64,000 nt of DNA from Dinghuibacter sp964544695 (GTDB lineage: Bacteria; Bacteroidota; Bacteroidia; Chitinophagales; Chitinophagaceae), in the NCBI GenBank assembly GCA_964544695.1, contig CAZJDB010000250.1, forward strand, positions 62,001 through 126,000. Reading direction: 5' to 3'. Shown piece by piece: positions 1-9,241 of the stretch (position 1 is the first letter of the stretch; each line of letters starts with the position of its first letter). The notes beneath the pieces were generated by a model. That model saw only the letters and a program-made list of their open reading frames with translations, did no database searches and was not told where the DNA came from. The position numbers and the translations under genes were made by a program.

Positions 1-275
1 GGAAGGTAATAAGTTCCCAGCCGTGCGCCCGTCCAAACCACCGAGGGTCGAACGCCCAGGCCTTGAAGATAGTTCTCGATTTCCCTGGACAAATAATGGT
101 CGGGCATTGCCGTACCGTAGACCACGGGAAGCCCCCATCGGGCCAGTGCGCTGGCCACGTTGGCCTCGGCGCCCCCCACATATACGGGCATCTGCGCATC
201 GGCCAGCCATTGACCGCCCAGCACGGGTGACATGCGCAACAAGATTTCGCCGAAACAAAACACTAGAGGTTCCAT
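1..275 (-). CDS. kdgK: PfkB-family sugar kinase, probably 2-keto-3-deoxygluconate kinase (5' part only)
   Basis: Cut by the window edge: only the first ~91 residues are present. The translation begins MEPLVFCFGEILLRMSP and contains the PfkB N-terminal signature GGAEANVASALARWG, a sugar-binding motif typical of KDG kinases and related ribokinase-fold enzymes. The ATG at 275 lies inside the last codons of uxaC (13-bp overlap), so the two are translationally coupled. With glucuronate isomerase directly upstream, the likely reaction is ATP-dependent phosphorylation of 2-keto-3-deoxygluconate in uronate catabolism. The family is clear from the motif; the exact substrate is inferred from the neighbour, and the catalytic Asp region lies outside the window. 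Confidence 0.8.
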   Translation of the reverse strand, partial: MEPLVFCFGEILLRMSPVLGGQWLADAQMPVYVGGAEANVASALARWGLPVVYGTAMPDHYLSREIENYLQGLGVRPSVVWTGARLGTYYL

Positions 276-1699
276 CCAAAATAATTCCGGGCGTTATGGT
301 AACAAATGTCGCCGATGACCTTCCCGATCCAGGGCAAATCCCGGGGCAGTTCTCCGTTCTCCACGTCTTCCCCGAAAAGGCGGCACAAAAGCCTCCTGAA
401 GTATTCGTGGCGCGGATAGGAAAGGAAGCTTCGCGAGTCGGTGAGCATTCCCACGAAACGGCTGAGCAATCCCATATCGGATAAGCTATTGAGTTGTTGG
501 GTCATTCCATCCTTCTGATCCAGGAACCACCACGCCGCTCCGAATTGGATTTTTCCAGGTAAAGAGCCGTCGTTGAAATTCCCCGTCATGGTTGCCATCA
601 CGGCGTTGTCGGATGGATTTATATTATACACGATGGTCTTTGCCAGGTGATTCCCCGTATCCAGCTTGTCCAGAAAGCGAGATAGGGCCCTGGCCTGTGA
701 GAAGTCCCCGATGGAATCCCAACCGGTGTCCGGACCCAACTCCCTCCACTTCCTCGTATTGTTGTTCCGCAATGCCCCGAGGTGGAATTGCTGGACCCAG
801 CCCTTTTCCCAATCCCATTCGGCAAGTCTCAACAACAGGGCTGATTTGAATGCCCTGGCGCCCTCACGATCGGGCACTTTACCCGAGCGGACGGCATCGA
901 AAACGCGTTTGACCTGCGCCTCCGAAAAATCATCCGCATATAATTCCTCCAATCCATGGTCGGATATGGAGCATCCGTTGGCCGCAAAAAAATCGTGTCG
1001 GCTTTTCAAAGCCCTTAGCAGGTCGTCGTATCCCGAAATGGAAATTCCTGAAGCCGCTTCCAGTCGGTTCAAATAGGTATTGTATACTCCGGGGTCATCC
1101 ACCAGCAATGCATTGTCGGGCCGGAAAGCCGGGAGGACCTTCGTCGCGCCGGCCGCTGAGCCCATTGCGCCACCTGCTACCCGGCCCGATTCGCGGATCG
1201 CCCGGTGATGCTCCAGGTCGTCAGCCGGATCGTCCGTAGTGCAAACGATTTCGACATTCATTTTCGCCAATAATCCCTTCGTCGAAAAGCCGGGTGTGCG
1301 CAACATCTCCGAGGCCGCCTTGTAAATGCGCCCGGCAGACGCCGGGTTCAAAACCTCATCGATCCCGAAATACCGTAGCAGTTCCAGGTGGGTCCAGTGA
1401 TACAAGGGGTTTCGTAAAGTATAGGGGACCGTGGCCGCCCATTGGTCGAATTTTTCCGCATCCGGTTTGTCACCAGTGCAATACCCTTCGGCGATCCCGT
1501 TGGCGCGCATCGCCCTCCATTTATAATGGTCTCCTGCCAACCAGGCCTGGGTCAGGTTTTCGAAGCGGTGGTCGGAAGCGATCAGGGCGGGGGATAAATG
1601 GCAATGGTAGTCTATGATGGGCAGCCCGACCGCAAATTCATGGTACAGGTGGCGAGCGGTTTCCGTATTCAGCAGGAATTGATCATCCAGGAACTGCAT
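263..1699 (-). CDS. uxaC: Glucuronate isomerase (uronate isomerase)
   Basis: 478 residues, the usual length for UxaC of the amidohydrolase superfamily. It interconverts glucuronate/fructuronate and galacturonate/tagaturonate in the cytoplasm, the first step of uronate breakdown. The N-terminal metal motif DYHCHLSP (His32, His34) is visible, and the C-terminal stretch DLPWIGKVIGDICYHNARNY is characteristic of the family. Start is the ATG at 1699; no signal peptide. It overlaps the downstream kinase gene by 13 bp, forming an isomerase-kinase operon. It is divergent from the ECF sigma gene with only 39 bp between starts, so the two promoters must overlap. Confidence 0.93.
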   Translation of the reverse strand: MQFLDDQFLLNTETARHLYHEFAVGLPIIDYHCHLSPALIASDHRFENLTQAWLAGDHYKWRAMRANGIAEGYCTGDKPDAEKFDQWAATVPYTLRNPLYHWTHLELLRYFGIDEVLNPASAGRIYKAASEMLRTPGFSTKGLLAKMNVEIVCTTDDPADDLEHHRAIRESGRVAGGAMGSAAGATKVLPAFRPDNALLVDDPGVYNTYLNRLEAASGISISGYDDLLRALKSRHDFFAANGCSISDHGLEELYADDFSEAQVKRVFDAVRSGKVPDREGARAFKSALLLRLAEWDWEKGWVQQFHLGALRNNNTRKWRELGPDTGWDSIGDFSQARALSRFLDKLDTGNHLAKTIVYNINPSDNAVMATMTGNFNDGSLPGKIQFGAAWWFLDQKDGMTQQLNSLSDMGLLSRFVGMLTDSRSFLSYPRHEYFRRLLCRLFGEDVENGELPRDLPWIGKVIGDICYHNARNYFGWNL

Positions 1700-1738
1700 A
1701 GCCGAAGGTAAAGGAAAAAAGAGTACATTTATTCAAGG

Positions 1739-2290
1739 ATGCATGCCATGATTCCCTCCATGGACGATCAAACTTTGTTGAGTGCCCTGCGCCAGGGTGA
1801 CAAGGAGGCATTTTCGGAAATTTACCAAAGATATGCGCGGATGCTCTTCGTCCAAGCCTTCCGGAAAACGGGTTCCAGGGAGGTTTCCGAAGACATGTTA
1901 CAAGAGATCTTTTCCGCATTATGGACCGGCAGGGAATCCCTCGATCCCGACAAATCACTGAAGGCCTATCTCCATGGTATGCTCCGGTACAAGGTCATCG
2001 ACTACTACCGCTTGTCGGGCATGCACAAAAAACACCTGGAGACCCTGATCCGCCAGTTCGATGAACCCGAAGCGTCCCTGGTCGATGTCCTGCAGGCGAG
2101 GGACCAGGAATTGGCCATCCACCGGCACATTCAATCCCTGTCTGGCAGCGTCCGGACCATTTTCCTACTCAGCCGTTATGAAGGGTTGTCCACCCTGGAC
2201 ATTTCCCAAAAGCTCCAACTGTCGCATCAAACCGTCCGGAATCAAATCAGCAAGGCTCTCCGGATCCTCCGCGAAAAATTTCCTTCCTGA
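1739..2290 (+). CDS. ECF RNA polymerase sigma factor (FecI type)
   Basis: Up to 183 residues. Sigma region 2 lies in the first half (QGDKEAFSEIYQRYARMLF, then a Trp/Arg-rich segment and KAYLHGMLRYKVIDYYR) and region 4 in the second half (SRYEGLSTLDISQKLQLSHQTVRNQISKALRILR, a helix-turn-helix). It matches the sigma-70 ECF group paired with FecR and TonB-dependent transducers in Bacteroidota. Three in-frame ATGs exist (1739, 1748, 1760); the last gives MDDQTLLSALRQGD, the commonest family N-terminus, so the true start may be 1760. FecR follows after 85 bp, and the sigma factor probably activates the SusC operon when glycan binding is signalled. Confidence 0.92.
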   Translation: MHAMIPSMDDQTLLSALRQGDKEAFSEIYQRYARMLFVQAFRKTGSREVSEDMLQEIFSALWTGRESLDPDKSLKAYLHGMLRYKVIDYYRLSGMHKKHLETLIRQFDEPEASLVDVLQARDQELAIHRHIQSLSGSVRTIFLLSRYEGLSTLDISQKLQLSHQTVRNQISKALRILREKFPS

Positions 2291-2375
2291 GGCGCCGGTC
2301 CCCCTGAAGAGGGCCCCCCGAAAAATTTTCCCGGTGGGATGGTACATTTTCCCCTCCGGGCCGATTCATATACAT

Positions 2376-3275
2376 ATGCACATCGACGATTTGGATGCTC
2401 TGTTGGAAAAGTACCGCGATGACCGGTGCACTCCCGAGGAAAAGCGAATCGTCGAAGAATGGTACGAAAGCCTGGGGGGCGCCCCCCCCGGTGAGCCGGA
2501 TATATCCGCCAGCCTTGAAAAAGTTAGCCACCGTCTGGAAGCCACCCTGGCTGAAAGGAATACGCCCCGGCGTATTTCCTGGCGCTGGATGGCCGCGGCA
2601 GCCGCCGCCTTACTCCTGGCGCCTCTGGCCTGGAGGGCGATCTGCCTGCGCAATTGCCCTGAGGCGGTCACCATCGAAACGGCAGCCGCTGAAATGCGCC
2701 TGGACACCCTACCGGACGGAACCGTGGTGCAGTTGAATGCAAACAGCAGGCTCGTATACAAAGACCGGGAAGCGCGCCTGGAAAAAGGGGAAGCCTATTT
2801 CCAGGTAGCCCCCGACGCGGAAAAGCCCTTCTCCGTCGTGACGGGAACACTGACCACCACTGTATTGGGGACCTCCTTCGATATCCGTTCCTATGACCGC
2901 GACAGCGTAACCATGGTGGCCCTGATGTCCGGAAAGGTTCGCGTAGGGAATATCCTGCTCAGTCCCCATGAATACCTTACTTACCGCAAAACCACCGGGC
3001 AAGCCGACACAACGCACTTCGACAACGAAGACGACGTGACCGCCTGGAGGCAGGGAGCTCTAAACTTCAAGGATGCCACCTTCGAAGACATTGCCTTCAG
3101 CCTGGCCAACCTGTACAATATCCACCTGGAGAACCGCAGCAGCAAGCGGCGTTGGAGCTATACCGGGTATTTCGGCAGGGAAGCCGTTGGAGAAATCCTC
3201 TGGACGATCTGCGTTACGGAGCACCTGCAGTACCATAGCGTCGGGAACCGGATCATACTCATCGATAAAAAATAG
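2376..3275 (+). CDS. FecR-family anti-sigma factor
   Basis: 299 residues from ATG 2376 (MHIDDLDALLEKY); the frame stays open upstream, but upstream starts would overlap the sigma gene and add non-homologous sequence. Layout: N-terminal cytoplasmic domain (~1-75) that binds the sigma factor, one membrane helix (WMAAAAAALLLAPLAW, ~77-95), then a periplasmic FecR domain (LDTLPDGTVVQLNANSRLVY and GEAYFQVAPDAEKPFSV) and a C-terminal STN-contacting domain (FKDATFEDIAFSLANLYNI). It relays a signal from the transducer receptor to the ECF sigma factor encoded upstream. The SusC gene starts 7 bp after its stop, so they are co-transcribed. Confidence 0.93.
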   Translation: MHIDDLDALLEKYRDDRCTPEEKRIVEEWYESLGGAPPGEPDISASLEKVSHRLEATLAERNTPRRISWRWMAAAAAALLLAPLAWRAICLRNCPEAVTIETAAAEMRLDTLPDGTVVQLNANSRLVYKDREARLEKGEAYFQVAPDAEKPFSVVTGTLTTTVLGTSFDIRSYDRDSVTMVALMSGKVRVGNILLSPHEYLTYRKTTGQADTTHFDNEDDVTAWRQGALNFKDATFEDIAFSLANLYNIHLENRSSKRRWSYTGYFGREAVGEILWTICVTEHLQYHSVGNRIILIDKK

Positions 3276-3282
3276 ACTGCAC

Positions 3283-6200
3283 ATGAGAAAATCGCTCTTG
3301 CCCCCGGGGTCTTTCCCCGGCTGGGTCTTGATGTCCCTGCTCTTCCTTGCGCATCCCTTATCCGGATGGGCAGGTGGCCAGGACCGAAACGACATCCACA
3401 TTTCCCTGGATCATCAACCTGTAGAGAAAGCCTTTCGGATCATCGCCCGTCAAACGGGCAAGTCATTCCATTTCGATAAGACAGAAATCGATCCCGCCAG
3501 GGACGTCAGCCTCCATTTCGATAAAGCCAACCTGAACGCGGTATTGGATGCCATTGCCCGCCAAACGGGATGGGTCTTCGAGCAGCGGGGAGATAAGATC
3601 CTGGTCCTGGGCAAAGAGGCGCCATCCCCCACCGAAATCCAGGCGCCCCTGGTCCAACCTGGCCCGATCAAAGGCCGGGTAACTGACGGCTCGGGCAACG
3701 CGCTACCAGGGGTTACCATACAGGTAAAGGAGACGGGTGGGGGAACCGAAACCGATGCCCAGGGTAGGTTTTCCCTGAATCTGACCGACAATGCAACGCT
3801 TTCGATATCCTCGGTGGGTTATGAGTCTCAGGAAATCAAAGTGCATCCCGGGGAAGGCGATCTGGTCATCGTCCTTCATGATCTGAAAAAGGTCCTCAAC
3901 GAAGTGGTCGTGACCGCGCTGGGGATCAAAAGGGAAGCCAAGGAACTGGGGTATTCCACCGCCCGGATCAGTCAACAGGAATTGAACGATAACAAGCAAA
4001 CCAACCTGGCCACCGAATTGTCCGGTAAGGTATCCGGCCTCCAGATCAACACCGTTGACAACAGCGTTAATCCCAGCACCCGCCTGGTGCTCCGTGGCAA
4101 CCGTTCCTTCCTGGGGAACAACCAGGCCTTGCTGATCGTGGATGGCGTGCCCGTAGACCTGAGTTACATCAATTATATCAACCCCAACGAGGTCGATAAC
4201 GTCACCGTTCTCAAAGGCGCGAATGCCGCCGCCCTGTATGGATCGGACGCCTCCAACGGGGTACTCATCATCAATACCAAAAAAGGGAATCAGGGCAAGC
4301 CCGCCATTACGATCAGCTCCACGATTTCGCAGGAACGCGTAGCCTATCTGCCCGAACTCCAAAACAGCTTCGGCCCCCATGCGGGTGAATACCAGCAGGG
4401 TTATGCCCTCTTCACCGATTATAATGGGAACCGCTTGTACATTCCTTTCGAGCAACAGGCCCAGGGACCTGCCTTCACGGGGGACACCGTCATCGTGGGC
4501 TTCCCCCAGCGGGACGGGAGCGTGCTCATGGGGCCTTATAAAGCATATCCAAAGGCTAAATATGATTTCTTCAATAAGGGTTATACTTTCCAGAACGACA
4601 TCACGTATTCCTCAGGTGATGACCGGGGTTCATATTACCTGTCCGTACAGGATGTCAGCATGAACGGTATCGTGCCCAACGACGAGTCGCGCAGGACAGG
4701 ATTCCGTTTCAATGGTAACCGCAAATACGGCAAGTTCACCGCCACCATCGGCGTAGCCTACAGCCAGTTCTACGTCAACCAGGACGGAGACTGGACCGAT
4801 ACGTATACGAGTCTCATGGGTTTTCCGCCCAATATCAATGTACCCGCCTTCAAGGATATCAACAACTATGTCGACGCCTCCATCAATGGGTTTCCCATCC
4901 CCTACTCCCTGAACCCATACTGGTACATTTACAATTCCCGGTCCGTCCAGACCAATTACAATTTTACCCCTAATGCGGATCTGAATTTCCAAATCACCCC
5001 CTGGCTGACCGCAGAGTACCGCGTGGGTGTAAATCTGTTCGTCCAGGATGGAAAATCCACCACGGCCAATAAAACCTATTCCAACGACGCCATCCTATAC
5101 AACAATTACTCTTTCAGTGGCGACAACTACGTAGCTTATCCCCCCGGCCCTCCCGGTACGACCGATAATTTCGGAATCCAAACGAACCTGAATACGACCA
5201 CCCTGCTGTCAGCGGACAAGACCTTCGGGAACTTCTCCACTAAGCTGATCTTGGGGTACACGACGAATAGCAACTATCAACGCTACTCAAGCCAAACCAG
5301 CGGTTCCCTCGCCTTCCCCGGGTTCTATAATATCGGCAGCGGCACCCAATCCCCCAGTCTCAGCGATAGTCGTCAAACCATAAGGACCACCGGAGCCTTC
5401 GCCGACCTTACCCTTGGATGGAAAGAATTTCTCTTCCTCCACGCTTCCGTACGCAGGGATCAAAGTTCATTGCTGGCCGAGCAATTCCGGACCTATTATT
5501 ACCCCGGAGCCGATGCTTCCTTTATCCCCACAGAGGCCTTCCCCTGGTTGAAGGACAGTAAAATCCTTTCGTTCCTTAAACTTAGGGCAAGCCTCACCAA
5601 GGTGGGCAATATCAATGTCCCTCCCTATTCCCTGCAAAACACGTATGTCCTGGCCAACACTCAAAACGGTCCCGTGGCCGGAGGCGGCGTCCTCAACAGC
5701 TTTCCCTTTACCAGCACGGGCGTCACGAGCTATGCCATCAACCAGACCATCTATAATCCCTACCTGAAACCCGAATTTACCGTGTCCCGGGAAGTGGGTG
5801 CGGAGATGGGTTTCCTGGACAACCGGATCAACCTTCAGGTGGCTTACTACAAGGAGAATACCACCAATCAAACGGTCCCCATCCAGATTTCTCCGGTCAC
5901 CGGCTACGCCATTCAATACACCAATTTGGGTGAAATGGAAAACAAAGGGCTGGAAACAGACCTGAACCTCACACCCCTGATAAGGCTTCCCGGCGGGTTC
6001 CGCTGGAACCTGGGAGGAAGCCTGACCCTGACCAAGAATACGGTGGTCAGCCTGCTGCCCGGAACCACGGAACTCAATATTGCCGGGTCTACCGGGTCCA
6101 AGGGCACCGTAACCAACGACTATGCCATCGTGGGTATGCCTTATCCCTACATGAAAGTGATCGACTGGGCCAGGGACCCCCAGGGACAGGTCATCGTCGA

Positions 6201-6804
6201 TCCTGTAACGGGATTGCCCAGCCAGGATCCGAACCCCCGTCCCTTCGGTCGGATCAATCCTAATACCGTCGTAGGCCTCAACACCTCCTTTCAATACAAG
6301 GGCTTTACCCTTTCAGCGGTCGGTGAATACCGGGGTGGGAACGTGGTATTCAACAACGAACCTTATATCGATGAGTTCGGTCTGACGCCACGTTCCGCCG
6401 CTTCGGGGCACCAACGGTTCGTCTTCCCTAATTCGGTCATCCAGGAGGGCGGTAAATATGTGCCCAATACCACCACGACGATCAACGACATCTTCTTATT
6501 CTGGGGACAGAACGGTTTTGCTTACCTGCCTCCCTCCATGTTCGTGAGCAGCGCGGCGTTCTGGAAGATCCGGGAGATCACCCTGTCTTACGAGATACCC
6601 TCGACCCTCCTGCACCACCTTAAGATCATCCGGAAGGCCACGTTCACGCTGACCGGAAGGAACCTGTTTACCTGGAGGCCCAAGGACAATATCTGGACAG
6701 ACCCTGAATTCAATGATGACAACTCGAATGCCTTGGGACAAAATTCCACCAGCCAACCGCCTCCAGTAAAGGCATACGGGGCAAATCTGACATTGGTTTT
6801 TTAA
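3283..6804 (+). CDS. SusC/RagA-family TonB-dependent outer-membrane receptor with STN signalling domain
   Basis: 1173 residues from ATG 3283. Order: signal peptide (~1-30), STN secretin/TonB short domain (~37-107, HISLDHQPVEKAFRIIARQ), carboxypeptidase-like regulatory domain (~123-205, IKGRVTDGSGNALPGVTI), TonB box NEVVVTALG, plug domain (GNNQALLIVDGVPVD, GANAAALYGSDASNGVLIIN) and a C-terminal beta-barrel ending in LTLVF. The STN domain marks it as a transducer that signals through FecR, not just a transporter. It imports oligosaccharides across the outer membrane with the SusD partner encoded 11 bp downstream. The substrate cannot be read from sequence; the adjacent uronate genes hint at a uronic-acid-containing glycan. 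Confidence 0.96.
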   Translation: MRKSLLPPGSFPGWVLMSLLFLAHPLSGWAGGQDRNDIHISLDHQPVEKAFRIIARQTGKSFHFDKTEIDPARDVSLHFDKANLNAVLDAIARQTGWVFEQRGDKILVLGKEAPSPTEIQAPLVQPGPIKGRVTDGSGNALPGVTIQVKETGGGTETDAQGRFSLNLTDNATLSISSVGYESQEIKVHPGEGDLVIVLHDLKKVLNEVVVTALGIKREAKELGYSTARISQQELNDNKQTNLATELSGKVSGLQINTVDNSVNPSTRLVLRGNRSFLGNNQALLIVDGVPVDLSYINYINPNEVDNVTVLKGANAAALYGSDASNGVLIINTKKGNQGKPAITISSTISQERVAYLPELQNSFGPHAGEYQQGYALFTDYNGNRLYIPFEQQAQGPAFTGDTVIVGFPQRDGSVLMGPYKAYPKAKYDFFNKGYTFQNDITYSSGDDRGSYYLSVQDVSMNGIVPNDESRRTGFRFNGNRKYGKFTATIGVAYSQFYVNQDGDWTDTYTSLMGFPPNINVPAFKDINNYVDASINGFPIPYSLNPYWYIYNSRSVQTNYNFTPNADLNFQITPWLTAEYRVGVNLFVQDGKSTTANKTYSNDAILYNNYSFSGDNYVAYPPGPPGTTDNFGIQTNLNTTTLLSADKTFGNFSTKLILGYTTNSNYQRYSSQTSGSLAFPGFYNIGSGTQSPSLSDSRQTIRTTGAFADLTLGWKEFLFLHASVRRDQSSLLAEQFRTYYYPGADASFIPTEAFPWLKDSKILSFLKLRASLTKVGNINVPPYSLQNTYVLANTQNGPVAGGGVLNSFPFTSTGVTSYAINQTIYNPYLKPEFTVSREVGAEMGFLDNRINLQVAYYKENTTNQTVPIQISPVTGYAIQYTNLGEMENKGLETDLNLTPLIRLPGGFRWNLGGSLTLTKNTVVSLLPGTTELNIAGSTGSKGTVTNDYAIVGMPYPYMKVIDWARDPQGQVIVDPVTGLPSQDPNPRPFGRINPNTVVGLNTSFQYKGFTLSAVGEYRGGNVVFNNEPYIDEFGLTPRSAASGHQRFVFPNSVIQEGGKYVPNTTTTINDIFLFWGQNGFAYLPPSMFVSSAAFWKIREITLSYEIPSTLLHHLKIIRKATFTLTGRNLFTWRPKDNIWTDPEFNDDNSNALGQNSTSQPPPVKAYGANLTLVF

Positions 6805-6815
6805 ACCATTAAATC

Positions 6816-8357
6816 ATGAACATGAACTTAAAATATTTAGTGCTCGTACTGTTGCTGGGAACGGCGTGTAGCAAAAATTACCTGAACGTCAACAACAGCA
6901 ACCCCAACCAGGTCACGAGCATCCAAACGCAGTTACTCCTGGCAGGGACCTTGAACACGACGGCCTCCGTGGTGACGACGGATTATCCTTTCCTGGGCTG
7001 CTACCAGGGATACTGGACGATTACCCAGGGATTTTCGGACATTACGGATTATGCTAACTATAATTTCAGTACTCAGTTCGGCCAAAACATCTGGACCGAT
7101 ATATACGGCAACCTGGGAAACCTGGCCCAGATCACGGCGGCAGCTTCCGCCGACAGTACGCTAATACTGTATGGGGCCATGGCCAGGATATTGAAGGCCG
7201 TGAATTTCCAGATGTTGGTGGACGTATACAATGACGTGCCGTACCGGCAGGCTTCCATCCCTACCAATATATACCCGAAATACGACTCGGCCCAGTCGAT
7301 TTACGACGATCTTTTTCTAACCATCGATTCCGCCATTTCCATGATCAACGGGGCATCTCCTACCGTGATCCAGCCCAGCACGAGTGACGACATCATGTTC
7401 GGAGGGAATATGACCGCCTGGAAGCAATTCGCCAACACCCTCAAGCTGCGGATGCTACTCCATGAAGCGGGGCTAACGGCCAGGGCCACTTATATACAAA
7501 ACGCACTTTCCATCATAGCGGCGGAAGGTGACGGCTTCCTCCAAAGCGGCGAAAATGCCTGGGTCAACCCCGGCTACTCCCAGAACAACAGCCAGCAAAG
7601 TCCCTTCTTTGCGGCCTTCGGTTTCAACTCCACGGGAGGCACTTCCTCGAACTATATCAGCTTCAAGGCAAACATTTACACGATCAACTTCTTCAACAAT
7701 ACCAATGATGTCCGCCTGGGTTACGACTACGCTCCCCTGACAGGGTACGGAGGCACTCCTCCTTACCTGTATGTGGGCGCGCCCTTCGGCACCATAGGGT
7801 TGCCGTCCCCTTCCTCCGCTTCGTCCATTGGCGCCTTTATGCCCGAAACCAGCACTTCCCCCGCGGGACCCCGGGTAGGACTCCTCCAAAGCGACGCCCA
7901 GAGTTGTCCCATTCTGACAGCTACCGAGAGTTTTTTCCTTCAGGCAGAGGCCGCAGAAAGGGGTTGGATCTCCGCGGATCCCCAATCCTTATACCAGCAG
8001 GCCATCACCGAATCGTACAGTTACCTCCTGGTCAACAACCCCGACAGTGCGGCGGCCGCCTACTATGGTCAGGCCATTCCCAATGTTAGCTGGGCCGCTT
8101 CCCCCAACAAACTAGAGGCCATCATCGTCCAGAAGTGGGCGGCCCTGAATGGCATCGACATGCTCGAAGTCTGGAGCGATTTCCGTAGGACGGCTTATCC
8201 CTCGGATCTGCCTCTGTCCAACTCCCCCAATGTCGTATCCAAGACCCCTCCTGTCCGGCTGTTGTATCCGCAGATCGAATATCAGACCAATGCTGCCAAC
8301 GTGAACGCGGAGGGAACCATCAATCAATTCACGAACAAAATTTTCTGGATGCCTTAA
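6816..8357 (+). CDS. SusD/RagB-family glycan-binding outer-membrane lipoprotein (SusD-like_2 type)
   Basis: 513 residues with a lipoprotein signal (LLLGTAC, lipidated Cys18). The body has features of the SusD-like_2 group: LNVNNSNPNQVTS near the N-terminus, helical TPR-like repeats (YGAMARILKAVNFQMLVD), DVPYRQA, and a C-terminal EAIIVQKWAALNGIDMLEVW helix. It caps the SusC pore at the cell surface and delivers glycan to it. It follows SusC by 11 bp and is followed by a DUF1735-type lipoprotein after 10 bp, so it is the fourth gene of a single operon. Confidence 0.95.
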   Translation: MNMNLKYLVLVLLLGTACSKNYLNVNNSNPNQVTSIQTQLLLAGTLNTTASVVTTDYPFLGCYQGYWTITQGFSDITDYANYNFSTQFGQNIWTDIYGNLGNLAQITAAASADSTLILYGAMARILKAVNFQMLVDVYNDVPYRQASIPTNIYPKYDSAQSIYDDLFLTIDSAISMINGASPTVIQPSTSDDIMFGGNMTAWKQFANTLKLRMLLHEAGLTARATYIQNALSIIAAEGDGFLQSGENAWVNPGYSQNNSQQSPFFAAFGFNSTGGTSSNYISFKANIYTINFFNNTNDVRLGYDYAPLTGYGGTPPYLYVGAPFGTIGLPSPSSASSIGAFMPETSTSPAGPRVGLLQSDAQSCPILTATESFFLQAEAAERGWISADPQSLYQQAITESYSYLLVNNPDSAAAAYYGQAIPNVSWAASPNKLEAIIVQKWAALNGIDMLEVWSDFRRTAYPSDLPLSNSPNVVSKTPPVRLLYPQIEYQTNAANVNAEGTINQFTNKIFWMP

Positions 8358-8367
8358 CACATGTATT

Positions 8368-9231
8368 ATGAAACTAAGACTGATTATACTTTGTTGTCTG
8401 CTCCAGGCCTGCCTTAAACCGGCAAAATATTATACTGACTTTTCTGATATCGGCACGATCGCCCAGTTTTCCCTGGGAGGTCCCACACCCGCCAACGCCT
8501 GGATCACCGTTTTGGATACCCCTACCGATTACACCCTTAACGTCAACCTGGCCTCTCCCCATCCCGCCGGTAAAGATGTCACCATAACCCTGGCCCTGGA
8601 TACCGCCGATTTCAATGCACAACTAGCGGGCAACGGATACGCGCTGCTGCCGGACAGCGATTATACAATAACGACCTGGCAGGTTACCATCCCCGCGGGT
8701 CAGGATACGGGCACCTTCCACATCCATGTGTCCTCCACTAAACTGGGAACTAATACGGGTTTCATACTTCCCCTGCACATCACCGAGGCCCAGGGGATCC
8801 CCATCAGCAGTAATTTCGGCTATGGCTTCTGGCTGGTCCAGAACGGGAATACCTATTGCGGCCTTTACCATTCTGTGGGTTACCGGAAAGAAGTGGGCGT
8901 AACATTTAACATCAATCAGGATAAATATTTGTATTATGCAGACACAACGGCGGGCCTGTATCCTCCCAATACAGTCATCGCCCAGGCAGGGGATGCCGTA
9001 ACGTATATCGACTACGGAATAGGGATGGACCTGACCGTGGATCCGGTAACCAACCTGGTCACTGTCACATCGGACCCTTACCAGGGAGCCAGCGGTAAAA
9101 TACCCCTGAGCAACATGGGGGTATGCACCTTCGATCCTGTGAATCGCGTGTTCACCCTGAACTACAGCTATGTAAACGCCTACGGCAATACGGATACTCT
9201 CCAGGAGATCCTGACCTGGAAACCCATATAA
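8368..9231 (+). CDS. DUF1735-type (BT_3987-like) surface lipoprotein
   Basis: 287 residues. A short lipoprotein signal ends at LLQAC (Cys15). The N-terminal half, with an alternating VTITLALDTADFNAQLAGNGYALLPDSDY-like pattern, matches the DUF1735 domain of Bacteroidota PULs: a beta-sandwich in which loss of potential positions is followed by a 'TITxxQVTIPAGQDTG' segment (here WQVTIPAGQDTGTFHIHV). The C-terminal half is a second beta-rich domain. Such proteins usually sit beside SusD and act as extra surface glycan-binding proteins. Position in the operon (10-bp gaps on both sides) supports that role. No catalytic motif was seen. The domain call is from recalled family patterns. Confidence 0.75.
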   Translation: MKLRLIILCCLLQACLKPAKYYTDFSDIGTIAQFSLGGPTPANAWITVLDTPTDYTLNVNLASPHPAGKDVTITLALDTADFNAQLAGNGYALLPDSDYTITTWQVTIPAGQDTGTFHIHVSSTKLGTNTGFILPLHITEAQGIPISSNFGYGFWLVQNGNTYCGLYHSVGYRKEVGVTFNINQDKYLYYADTTAGLYPPNTVIAQAGDAVTYIDYGIGMDLTVDPVTNLVTVTSDPYQGASGKIPLSNMGVCTFDPVNRVFTLNYSYVNAYGNTDTLQEILTWKPI

Positions 9232-9241
9232 CAAAACACAC

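Noticed and set aside
2061..2375. Upstream extension of the FecR gene into the sigma-factor gene
   Set aside because: The extra codons have no FecR homology and would overlap the sigma factor; ATG 2376 gives the standard FecR N-terminus.
5467..6294. Long open frame on the minus strand inside the SusC gene (275 codons)
   Set aside because: It is antisense to a clear SusC coding region, has no recognisable domain and reflects high-GC codon use on the plus strand.
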